Assembly: GCA_947493175.1 (NCBI GenBank)
Contig: CANLQD010000006.1
Location: 1-64,000 of the forward strand
Length of the DNA: 64,000 bases
Source: an uncultured Flavobacteriaceae bacterium
GTDB taxonomy: Bacteria > Bacteroidota > Bacteroidia > Flavobacteriales > Flavobacteriaceae
Direction: 5' to 3'
The notes under the pieces were generated by a model that did not search any database, was not told where the DNA came from, and worked only from the letters and a program-made list of their open reading frames with translations. Within the stretch, counting starts at the first letter, position 1, and the number at the start of each line of letters is the position of its first letter. Shown piece by piece: positions 33,832-42,185 of this stretch. The position numbers and the translations under genes are program-made.

Positions 33832-36744
33832 CTATTCCAAAATAGCATCATAAATAGCACCTTGAATTCTTGTACGCAAGCCAGACTTTACCAATAAGGT
33901 ATTGGTCGCCGAAGGGAAGGTACGATTCGATAAAAAAACATACACCAACTCCTTCTCGGGATCGGCCCATGTATAGGTACCCGTAAAACCGCTATGACCG
34001 AAACTTTTTCGGGAAACACACTCGCAAGCCGGTCCGCCACCGTTGGGGTCGGGTTTGTCAAAACCCACGCCCCTACGAACTCTTTTATCGCAGAAGTAGC
34101 ACGTATTGAATTTTTTAACGGTACGTGAATCGAAAAAGCGATTGCCACCATAAAAACCATCTTGAAGGTACATTTGCATCATCTTGGCAACGTCATTTGC
34201 ACTACTGAACAAACCTGCATGGCCCCCTACCCCACCTTGCATAGCTGCTCCCATATCGTGTACATACCCTTGAACCCGTTGATAACGATAATAAGTATCA
34301 TCTTCGGAAGGTATAATACGGTTCTTGTCAAATTTCTCCAGTGGATTGTATGTAGTGGTCATAGCACCTAACGGTCTATACAAAAAATTGCGTACCAGTT
34401 CATCCAAAGGCTTCCCGTTTTTTTCTTCAATGTATCTTTTCATCACATAATAGGCTACATCGCTATACCGGTATCTGTTCGATTTTAAATCTTGGCGTCC
34501 TATACGATTATAGATAGAATCGGTATAGGCATCGGTCAAATACAGCCGGTCACTAACCTTGATTGAAAATCCGTCAATAGGGGCATTGCGATAAAATTCA
34601 CTTGACGGTTTTCGCTTCTCGTCCAAGGTACTTACATAAAAGGCTATCCAAGCGGGAAGCCTGCCATAATGGGACAATGCCTTGAGGACCGTTACATTCT
34701 TAAGCTCGGTTGTATCGTACTGGGGTATGAGTTCCCCAAAAGTATCGGCGAGTGCAATATCGCCTTCCTCTTCCATCTTCATTACCATGGGTAGGGTCGC
34801 TAGAATTTTTGTAACCGACGCTAAATCGTACAGGTGTTCCTTGGTAACACTATCCTTCGCATCATAGGTAGGTTTTCCAAACGCTTTATGATAGATCACC
34901 TGACCTTTTCGGGCAATCAACACCTGCGCTCCCGGATACATTAAAGAATCTAGTCCGTTTTGTACCAGTTCATCTACTTTCGCCAGACGTTCAGAGCTCA
35001 TTCCCACCCGTTCTGGATAACTATATCCCAATCGCCTAAGCGATTTTAATTGAATGGACGTTTGTACCGGAAATGTTGGATGCGAGGTCACTGGCAAGAC
35101 ACCTCTAGCGGGATTTGCCCCAAAAATCAACTGTGCCATCTTACGCTGTGCCATTGGGCTGTTCTGATATCCCACCACAACCCCATCAATTGTTTTAAAG
35201 GATTCAACATCTAACAGGGCATAGGGCTTAGCAAACAATGTTAAGATGGTATTCGATGTTCTGGATGCAGAAATTTGCTGTAGCCAATCCAATTCCTTGT
35301 TTGAGAACTTATAAGCTTTCCAAGGGCTCTCGTTGCTTTTATGAAATCCGATGATGACTAAATTGTAATCGGCCAGTTTCTTTTTGATCGTTTCAATATC
35401 CTTACCATTTACTTGGGTCACCGATGCATACTTGTTGAGTTCCTCCAAAAAAGGATCACTGTTTGCGTTTCCAAGTTTTACATAGGCGATTTTTTTGTTC
35501 TCCAGTTTTTTAATGCCCATGAGATAAAAATTATTTTTTACCACCGTAAGCGCATTCTCGATCGCCCTTTCATAAACTAGATCATCCTCCAATGAATTCA
35601 AGTCATCATAAAGCCCCTCTAAATAGATAGCGCGATACCGATGCAACCCAACTTGGTATTTGGCCATCAAAATCTTTTTAACAGAGGTGGCCAAGCGCTT
35701 CTCTGAAATTTTTCCTTTTTCATAGGCTTTCAGAAGCTTCTCCTTTGCTTTTGTAACATCGGTAGGCATTAATAAAATATCATTTCCTGCCAAAAAAGCC
35801 TTTAATTCGACCTCTCCTTCTTTTCCATAGTCAGCAGCTCCCTTCATGTTCAGTGCATCGGTAAATACAAGTCCTTTGAATCCCATTTCATCTTTTAAAA
35901 TGCCCGAAATAATCTGCTCGGACAGCGAGGAGGGCAGTTTTTTTTTGATTTCTAGGCTAGGAACGTTTAAATGGGCCACCATGACACTACTGAGCCCCTC
36001 TTGAATCAACCGCTTAAAGGGATACAACTCAATACTATCCAACCGTTTTCTACTGAAGTCGATAACGGGTAGGGCATGGTGAGAGTCTGTGGCAGTATCT
36101 CCATGACCGGGAAAGTGCTTACCGCTTGAAAGTATTCCTGCGCGATGCATACCTTTCATCAAGGCTATTCCCTTTTCTGCCACATTTTCACGATCTTCAC
36201 CGAACGAACGGTTCCCGATGATAGGGTTTCTTGGGTTGATATTGATATCGATATCCGGGGCAAAATTGATGTGAACCCCCATTCTTTTCGCATGTGTTCC
36301 CATTCGATACCCTACCTCCTCAACAATAGTACTGTCTTGAATAGCGCCTAAGGTCATATTCCATGGAAAGGCATAAGTTGAATCTAGACGCATGGCCAAA
36401 CCCCATTCGGCATCCATACCGACCAATAAGGGGGTTTTTGAAAGTTTTTGGTATTCATTCGTAAGTCGGGCCTGTCGCATGGGACCTCCGGTAGAAAATA
36501 TGACCCCTCCGATATGTTGTTCTTTGATGAGCGATTTAACCTGTTCCTTGCTTGCTTCACTGCCATTAGAGGCTACCATGACCATAAAAAGCTGTCCGAT
36601 TTTTTCTTCGAGAGACATGCTTTCATATCGTGAATTCACCCATTGCGCCTGCGCGAGACTATCTTTGGTCATCAACGGATGCTTCTGTCCAACAATCGGC
36701 GATACAAATAACAGGAATAAAGGAAATACTACTAGGAATCGCAT
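33832..36744 (-). CDS. Exported GH3 beta-N-acetylhexosaminidase / beta-lactamase-like fusion
   Basis: A signal peptide (MRFLVVFPLFLLFVSPIVGQ) supports the ATG at 36744; an upstream ATG at 36795 would add 17 polar residues. Residues about 35-370 are a glycoside hydrolase family 3 domain of the NagZ type, with SGKHFPGHGDTATDSHHALP at 208-227 (histidine pair) and the nucleophile D296 in VFTDALNMKGA. Residues 400-560 look like the GH3 C-terminal domain. From about 580 a serine beta-lactamase/penicillin-binding-like domain follows, with the S-x-x-K motif SVTK at 643-646, YSD in RYRYSDVAYY and GHSGFTGT near the end. This two-enzyme architecture occurs in Bacteroidota and suggests periplasmic peptidoglycan turnover. 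Confidence 0.88.
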   Translation of the reverse strand: MRFLVVFPLFLLFVSPIVGQKHPLMTKDSLAQAQWVNSRYESMSLEEKIGQLFMVMVASNGSEASKEQVKSLIKEQHIGGVIFSTGGPMRQARLTNEYQKLSKTPLLVGMDAEWGLAMRLDSTYAFPWNMTLGAIQDSTIVEEVGYRMGTHAKRMGVHINFAPDIDININPRNPIIGNRSFGEDRENVAEKGIALMKGMHRAGILSSGKHFPGHGDTATDSHHALPVIDFSRKRLDSIELYPFKRLIQEGLSSVMVAHLNVPSLEIKKKLPSSLSEQIISGILKDEMGFKGLVFTDALNMKGAADYGKEGEVELKAFLAGNDILLMPTDVTKAKEKLLKAYEKGKISEKRLATSVKKILMAKYQVGLHRYRAIYLEGLYDDLNSLEDDLVYERAIENALTVVKNNFYLMGIKKLENKKIAYVKLGNANSDPFLEELNKYASVTQVNGKDIETIKKKLADYNLVIIGFHKSNESPWKAYKFSNKELDWLQQISASRTSNTILTLFAKPYALLDVESFKTIDGVVVGYQNSPMAQRKMAQLIFGANPARGVLPVTSHPTFPVQTSIQLKSLRRLGYSYPERVGMSSERLAKVDELVQNGLDSLMYPGAQVLIARKGQVIYHKAFGKPTYDAKDSVTKEHLYDLASVTKILATLPMVMKMEEEGDIALADTFGELIPQYDTTELKNVTVLKALSHYGRLPAWIAFYVSTLDEKRKPSSEFYRNAPIDGFSIKVSDRLYLTDAYTDSIYNRIGRQDLKSNRYRYSDVAYYVMKRYIEEKNGKPLDELVRNFLYRPLGAMTTTYNPLEKFDKNRIIPSEDDTYYRYQRVQGYVHDMGAAMQGGVGGHAGLFSSANDVAKMMQMYLQDGFYGGNRFFDSRTVKKFNTCYFCDKRVRRGVGFDKPDPNGGGPACECVSRKSFGHSGFTGTYTWADPEKELVYVFLSNRTFPSATNTLLVKSGLRTRIQGAIYDAILE

Positions 36745-36879
36745 ATAAAAACTTCTATGAAATAACTGATTACAACCGGAAATATTGCATTTCAACGATG
36801 ATATCGGCTAGCAGGAATAATAAGTTCAACTACCATGCCATCGTAGCCATGTGCAAGGGGGCGGAAATAAAAACCGGAC

Positions 36880-37362
36880 TTACATAAAACGAGCATGCCA
36901 ACTTTCTGAAGCAGGAACTTCCCAATGTTCCAAATATTCTCCTTTGTTGGTGACAAGGTGGTTGAAGACAATGGTTTTTGGGGAAACTGATTTTGCCTTG
37001 GCCATTTTCTTAAACTCCAGTAAAGGCTTGTAAGCTACATAGGCTCCTTGTTTATAGGATACGTTCATCTTATCCAGGAGCGACACGTTGTACTTTTTTT
37101 CCAACTCTTGAATAAAATGCACCGATGCATCGATTGAACAGCCTGAAGCGGCAGCGACCTGTTGGTCCAATGCTAAAATTAAAAAACGGTTGTATCGAAT
37201 CTCATATCCTGCTTTCAAGTCCTGACCGTGCGCTGTCCACTGTTCTATAAAAACATCCGTGGCAGTTTTGATTTCCTGGAGCTCTTCCTCCGAAAAACTA
37301 CGGTTGGCCTGATAGATCCAAACACGGGAGCTATCAGGTAATTTTTCAAAATCTACTAGCAT
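36880..37362 (-). CDS. Conserved hypothetical protein of Bacteroidota
   Basis: The 160-residue soluble protein shows WIYQANRSFSEEELQEI, then TAHGQDL, FLILALDQQVAAASGCSIDA and a C-terminal HWEVPASESWHARF. I recall homologues being labelled ABC transporter ATPase, but I see no Walker A, Walker B or signature motif, so that name is not supported. There is no signal peptide. It lies between the GH3 fusion and the Fe-S protein genes, all on the minus strand. Function unknown. Confidence 0.7.
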   Translation of the reverse strand: MLVDFEKLPDSSRVWIYQANRSFSEEELQEIKTATDVFIEQWTAHGQDLKAGYEIRYNRFLILALDQQVAAASGCSIDASVHFIQELEKKYNVSLLDKMNVSYKQGAYVAYKPLLEFKKMAKAKSVSPKTIVFNHLVTNKGEYLEHWEVPASESWHARFM

Positions 37363-37427
37363 TTTTTAGGTATTTGGGGTATTAAGAGACTGTTTTGAAA
37401 CATGTCGTAATAAAAGTGGTGCGGCAA

Positions 37428-38219
37428 CTAAAGGTCTTCGGCACCGGCTATCAATTCTGCAATATCCATAACGGCGACCGAAGCTTCTTTCTCCTTGTTC
37501 TTGACCCCATCGGTCATCATTGTATTGCAAAACGGGCAAGCGGCAGCAATAATTTGGGGGCTTGTTTCCATCGCCTGCTCAGTACGTTCTATATTCACAT
37601 CCTTGTCCCCTTTTTCGGGTTCTTTGAACATCTGGGCACCTCCGGCTCCACAACAAAGTCCCTTCTTTCTGCAATTCTTCATTTCTACCAACTCGGCATC
37701 CAGCTTTTGAATGAGTTCTCGCGGGGCTTCATACACATTGTTGGCCCTGCCCAGATAGCAGGGATCGTGATAGGTAATGCGTTTTCCTTTGAATTTTCCG
37801 CCTTCAAGCGTAATTTTTCCGTCTTCCAACAATTGTTTTAAGAATTGGGTATGATGCACGACCTCATACGTACCTCCCAAACCTGGGTATTCATTTTTAA
37901 TGGTATTGAAACAATGTGGACAAGCAGTGACCACTTTTTTAATCTCATAGCTGTTCATGACCTCTATATTCGTCATTGCCTGCATCTGGAATAGGAATTC
38001 ATTGCCTGCCCTTTTTGCAGGATCTCCCGTACAGCTTTCTTCGGTGCCCAATACCGCAAATGATACATTTGCCTTGTTCAATATCTTAATAAAAGCCTTT
38101 GTGATTTTTTTTGCCCTATCATCAAAACTTCCGGCACAACCTACCCAGAATAACACTTCTGGCTGTTGCCCCGATGCGAATAGTTCTGCCATCGTAGGCA
38201 CTTTTAACTCACTTCCCAT
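37428..38219 (-). CDS. CCG-domain (Fe-S)-binding oxidoreductase subunit (HdrB/GlpC/LutA-like)
   Basis: Two cysteine-rich CCG domains are visible. The first includes FWVGCAGSFDDRA, EESCTGDPAKRAG and TACPHCFNTIKNEYP. The second includes YHDPCYLGRANNVYEAPREL, CRKKGLCCGAGGAQMF and AAACPFCNTMM. Such domains bind an unusual Fe-S cluster in heterodisulfide reductase, glycerol-3-phosphate dehydrogenase subunit C and lactate oxidase LutA. Its 263 residues fit a stand-alone HdrB/LutA-size subunit. It is 37 bp downstream of the membrane Fe-S protein gene and probably forms a complex with that protein. The substrate is unknown. Confidence 0.85.
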   Translation of the reverse strand: MGSELKVPTMAELFASGQQPEVLFWVGCAGSFDDRAKKITKAFIKILNKANVSFAVLGTEESCTGDPAKRAGNEFLFQMQAMTNIEVMNSYEIKKVVTACPHCFNTIKNEYPGLGGTYEVVHHTQFLKQLLEDGKITLEGGKFKGKRITYHDPCYLGRANNVYEAPRELIQKLDAELVEMKNCRKKGLCCGAGGAQMFKEPEKGDKDVNIERTEQAMETSPQIIAAACPFCNTMMTDGVKNKEKEASVAVMDIAELIAGAEDL

Positions 38220-38256
38220 ATTTTTTTCTTTCGGTATTCCAATTTCATTTCCAGGC

Positions 38257-39594
38257 CTAGGACTCCTGCGCCCAATTCAACCGATCCATTTGATTAAAGG
38301 GCCAAGGGGCACCATTATTCTCGATATTGCCCATCATATTATTCAGATCGGAAGGAGCGGCAGATTGCTCCATAACTAGGTACTGTCTCATGTCCATGAT
38401 AATCGATAAAGGGTCGATGCTTACGGGGCAGGCCTCTACACAGGCATTGCATGAGGTACAGGCCCATAGTTCTTCCCTAGAAATGTAGTCGTCCAATAAT
38501 TGCTTATCATCCGCTACAAAGCTACCGTTATTGGCGTCGATATTTTTACCGACTTCCTCTAGGCGGTCTCTGGTGTCCATCATTATTTTCCGGGGAGACA
38601 ATTTCTTTCCGGTTTGGTTTGCGGGACATTCACTAGTACATCGACCACATTCGGTACAGGTATATGCGTTCAACAGTTGTACCCAGCTTAAATCGGAGAC
38701 GTCCGAAGCTCCAAATTTTTCGGGGTCCGGTGCATCATCAGCCGGAGCTGCAAAAGGATCTGCCTCAGGATCCATCATAAGCTTTACCTCGTTCGTAACA
38801 GATTCCAAATTTTTAAACTGGCCCTTTGGCTTCAAGCTACCGTAATAGGTATTTGGGAAGGCCAACAAAATGTGCAAGTGCTTGGAATAATATAAATAAT
38901 TCAAAAAGAACAGGATGCCCATTATATGCAACCACCAAGCGGCCCGTTCCACGATGATCAAGTTGGCAATAGACATATCTTCCAATAGGGGTGCCATAAA
39001 ACCACTCACCGGAAACGCGCCTATAATGCCAGCCTCATTCGCATAATGTGCAGCACCCTTTAACTGTAGCTGATAATCGGCTGCGTTCATGGTCAAAAAC
39101 AAAAACATCAAAATAAGCTCGATGTATAAAATCCAATTTCCATCTTTCTTAGGCCAACCTTTCATCTCGGGTTTCACGAAACGTTGCAATCGAATCGCAT
39201 TTCTACGAACCCAAAATATCACAACGGCCACAATGACCAAAAATGCCAAAATCTCAAATGAGCCAATTAATACATTATAGAATCCTCCTAAGAACCCGAA
39301 TAAACGATGGGTACCCAACAGACCATCTAAAATGATTTCCAGTACTTCAATATTGATGATCACGAACCCTACATACACAATAATATGCAAAAAACCTGCG
39401 ATGGGGCGCACTACCATCTTATTTTGTCCCAAGGCGATCCTCGCCATATTTTTCCAGCGTTGCGAAGTATTATCGGATACATCAACGCGCTTACCTAACT
39501 TAATGTTTCTCGAAAGTCGCTTAACATTTCTGGCAAAATAGCCGATACCGGCAACTAATAAAAGGGCGAAAAGGATATTGGGGAGATATTCCAT
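38257..39594 (-). CDS. Membrane-bound 4Fe-4S oxidoreductase (NarI/HdrE-like N terminus plus HdrC-like ferredoxin domain)
   Basis: The N-terminal 260 residues contain about five or six membrane segments, like the respiratory nitrate reductase gamma or HdrE cytochrome b subunits, with histidines inside segments (e.g. AGFLHIIVYVGF, AAWWLHIMGILFF). The C-terminal domain carries two 4Fe-4S motifs, CTECGRCTSECP and CTSCNACVEACP. The 445-residue fusion likely passes electrons between the quinone pool and the CCG protein encoded next. An MlaD-like gene ends 5 bp upstream, so the three genes are probably one transcript. Confidence 0.82.
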   Translation of the reverse strand: MEYLPNILFALLLVAGIGYFARNVKRLSRNIKLGKRVDVSDNTSQRWKNMARIALGQNKMVVRPIAGFLHIIVYVGFVIINIEVLEIILDGLLGTHRLFGFLGGFYNVLIGSFEILAFLVIVAVVIFWVRRNAIRLQRFVKPEMKGWPKKDGNWILYIELILMFLFLTMNAADYQLQLKGAAHYANEAGIIGAFPVSGFMAPLLEDMSIANLIIVERAAWWLHIMGILFFLNYLYYSKHLHILLAFPNTYYGSLKPKGQFKNLESVTNEVKLMMDPEADPFAAPADDAPDPEKFGASDVSDLSWVQLLNAYTCTECGRCTSECPANQTGKKLSPRKIMMDTRDRLEEVGKNIDANNGSFVADDKQLLDDYISREELWACTSCNACVEACPVSIDPLSIIMDMRQYLVMEQSAAPSDLNNMMGNIENNGAPWPFNQMDRLNWAQES

Positions 39595-39599
39595 AGTAA

Positions 39600-40568
39600 C
39601 TATTGATCTTCGATTTTAGAAGCAGGGTCATCTTCGGGCACTTCGTACTCTTTTTGTTTTTTCCCAAAAACGGAAACGTTTACATATCGTTTGGGATTCA
39701 GTCTAAAATCTTGAAGTAGTAAATCTAACTCCCTTGAAGCATTATTGAGATTCTCATAAAGCTCCTTGTCATTCACCAATTTGCCCAACGTACCATCGTT
39801 CGCATCGATTTTTGCCATAACCTTGTCCAAACTAGCCACTGTCGACTCCAAACTTTGCAAAGTTCGAGGTAAACCGGCATTGTTAAGGGAGTCTGCCAAT
39901 TTTGAAAAACTATAGGTCAACTTTTGAAAATTGGTCAACGAACTATCAAGCTTCCCCTCATTGGTCTTCAAAATCGTATTCAAGGTACTTGCGCTTCCCT
40001 GTAAGCTTTGAACAAGCCCGCTGAGACCCGATATGGCATTTCTCAAATCTCTTTTCGTTTTGGTATCGAGAACCTCGTTCACATTCAGAAGTAGTGAATC
40101 AGCATCTGATACCGCCGACTCGAACTTCTTGAAAAGTGGTGTTAATTTTTGCTGTGCCAGTTCAGTGAGTCCCGGTCTGGTATCCGTTACGAGCGTATCA
40201 CCCGAAACGGCCATCGGTGCCCCATCGAAAATTGGAATGATCTGAAGTCCTTTGCCGCCTATAATACCGGTGTCATATAATTCTGCCGGACTATTTTTGG
40301 AGAAAGCAAAATCACTATTCACGGTAAAGGTGACCAGAAGATTCCCTTGTTTATCTATAAAACGAATATCGTTTACCTTGCCCACATTAAGGCCGTTGAT
40401 AGATACCGGTGTGCCAGGCTGCAATCCACCAACATCTGGGTAGACTGCATACATCTGTCTACTATTATCGAATAAAGGAGATGATTTTAAATAACTAAAC
40501 CCTAAGATGAAGAGGAGAATACCGCCGATAACGATAATTCCCGTTTTAATTTCCCTGGATAGTTTCAA
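39600..40568 (-). CDS. MlaD/MCE-family lipid transport protein
   Basis: One N-terminal membrane anchor (IIVIGGILLFILGFSYL) is followed by an MCE domain, YAVYPDVGGLQPGTPVSING with LNVGKVNDIRF. From about residue 130 a long helical region rich in L/S/N/D follows, as in MlaD-like proteins that form tubes or rings between the membranes. Predicted role is phospholipid trafficking through the periplasm with an ABC transporter located elsewhere. The start is TTG (40568-40566); no ATG lies nearby and the anchor begins about 10 residues later. Amidase gene upstream, Fe-S gene 5 bp downstream. Confidence 0.85.
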   Translation of the reverse strand: MKLSREIKTGIIVIGGILLFILGFSYLKSSPLFDNSRQMYAVYPDVGGLQPGTPVSINGLNVGKVNDIRFIDKQGNLLVTFTVNSDFAFSKNSPAELYDTGIIGGKGLQIIPIFDGAPMAVSGDTLVTDTRPGLTELAQQKLTPLFKKFESAVSDADSLLLNVNEVLDTKTKRDLRNAISGLSGLVQSLQGSASTLNTILKTNEGKLDSSLTNFQKLTYSFSKLADSLNNAGLPRTLQSLESTVASLDKVMAKIDANDGTLGKLVNDKELYENLNNASRELDLLLQDFRLNPKRYVNVSVFGKKQKEYEVPEDDPASKIEDQ

Positions 40569-40624
40569 AAGGATTGATTTTCGGTTCCTAACAAAATTAG
40601 AAATAAATTATAAGAAGACAGTTA

Positions 40625-42043
40625 TTATTCGGAAAGGTATTTCTTAGCCTCTTTCAACGCAATACGCTCCCCATCTTTATAGGCTACTATAAAAGAGGTT
40701 GTATAGCCTTTCACATCTGCGTTCGACTTCAATAATTCTGCTTCTTGAAACGAATTTGCGCTCCCGTACATGTAACGATACATGTTCTTGTAGGGCTCTC
40801 TTGATAGCTTGTTCAAGCCCCTGAAATTATCGGAACGCAAATCCAAATCCTTGGTGCTTGCCATAATCTGTACCTTGAATATGATGTTCGCTACCGCTGC
40901 TTCTGGTTTTTCAGGCTGGGAATTTGTAGGCAAAACAGGTTCTTTCTTTTCCTCTGGTGTAGCGGTAATCACCTCTTGGGATGCGGTAGTAGCGGGTGCT
41001 TCTACATCCTCTTCTTTCGGAGCGGCAATGGTTTCACTAGCATCTTGGGTAAGGGCCTCGACCGTTTCTTTTGCCATTTCAGTAGGAGTATCGGCCGGTT
41101 TTTTTGGTGCAACCTCCTTTATTGGTTCCTTCTCTTTTTCGACCACAGTTTCCATTTCCATCTTTTTTGCAACATCTTCGGGTGACTCTACTTGGCCATC
41201 TGTTTCTTCGGGCATTTTTGGTTCTGATTCCGGTACGGAAACCTGCGCTTCGTACGTATCGGGTTGCACGCCTGATTTGTAGGCCAGGATAGCGTCGGCA
41301 ATTGCCGTTCCCATCTCAGCCTGCCCTTTTTTGGAATTCAAGTAAGCGCCCTCATCCACATTGGTAAGAAATCCGGTTTCTACCAAAACGCTTGGCATAA
41401 AGGTTTGGTGTAAAACGATAAACCCCGCTTGTTTTACCTTCCGATCATTTCGCTTAAGTTTTTTGGAAAAATTGTCTTGAATACCCTTGGCTAGACGTAT
41501 GCTTTGGTCCAAAAACTCTTCTTGCATAATGGTAAGGCCTATGACCGATTCCGGCGAGTTGATATCGTAATCGGCATATCTTTTTTCATAATTATCCTCT
41601 AGATAGATAACGGAGTTTTCTTTCTTGGCAATTTCGAAATTCTGCTTGTTCGCATGCAATCCCAACACGAAGGTTCCTGCGCCATAAGCATTTGAGGAGT
41701 GTGAGTCGCAGTGAACAGATACGAAAAGATCGGCATTGGCCTTATTGGCAATCTCTCCCCGTACATACAAATCAACAAAAGTATCATCTTTTCGCGTGTA
41801 GATTACTTTGATGTTGGGGTCTTTCTCGAGTTCCTTGCCAACATTCAAGACGATGTTTAGCGCAATATTCTTCTCAAAGTAGCCGTTCCCAAGATTTCCC
41901 GGATCATGTCCGCCATGACCCGCATCGAGTACCACAACAAATTTTTCGTCGTTGGCATTTTCGGTATTGTTCTTGCTGAAAGAAGAAGAAAAAAGCAGGG
42001 TCGCTAACAAAATGGGAGCGACGACAAACTGCCCGAACTTCAT
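40625..42043 (-). CDS. N-acetylmuramoyl-L-alanine amidase (AmiC-like) with acidic linker and C-terminal SPOR-like domain
   Basis: From ATG 42043, a signal peptide (FGQFVVAPILLATLLFSSSF) precedes an Amidase_3 domain. Zinc and catalytic residues are visible in VVLDAGHGGHDPGN, FVSVHCDSHSSNAYG and VLVETGFLTN. A linker of roughly 130 residues rich in E, P, K, A and T follows (about 255-385). The C-terminal 85 residues (IFKVQIMAST ... FIVAYKDGERI) look like a SPOR-type peptidoglycan-binding domain. Predicted to cleave septal peptidoglycan crosslinks in the periplasm. An in-frame ATG further upstream at 42109 would spoil the signal peptide. It diverges from lptD. Confidence 0.88.
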   Translation of the reverse strand: MKFGQFVVAPILLATLLFSSSFSKNNTENANDEKFVVVLDAGHGGHDPGNLGNGYFEKNIALNIVLNVGKELEKDPNIKVIYTRKDDTFVDLYVRGEIANKANADLFVSVHCDSHSSNAYGAGTFVLGLHANKQNFEIAKKENSVIYLEDNYEKRYADYDINSPESVIGLTIMQEEFLDQSIRLAKGIQDNFSKKLKRNDRKVKQAGFIVLHQTFMPSVLVETGFLTNVDEGAYLNSKKGQAEMGTAIADAILAYKSGVQPDTYEAQVSVPESEPKMPEETDGQVESPEDVAKKMEMETVVEKEKEPIKEVAPKKPADTPTEMAKETVEALTQDASETIAAPKEEDVEAPATTASQEVITATPEEKKEPVLPTNSQPEKPEAAVANIIFKVQIMASTKDLDLRSDNFRGLNKLSREPYKNMYRYMYGSANSFQEAELLKSNADVKGYTTSFIVAYKDGERIALKEAKKYLSE

Positions 42044-42185
42044 CCCTACAACCGTTTTAGGTGTATTCAATATGGTTAAATTTATGGTAACTCCCCATGA
42101 AGGGAACAAAAAATATATGTAAGTTTGGCCTCAAAATACCTCATCAAAGGGTCGACCAACGGTTACAAAAATAGGATTTATAGCC

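Noticed and set aside
36880..37362. ABC transporter ATPase as the product name
   Set aside because: No Walker A, Walker B or signature motif can be seen in the 160 residues.
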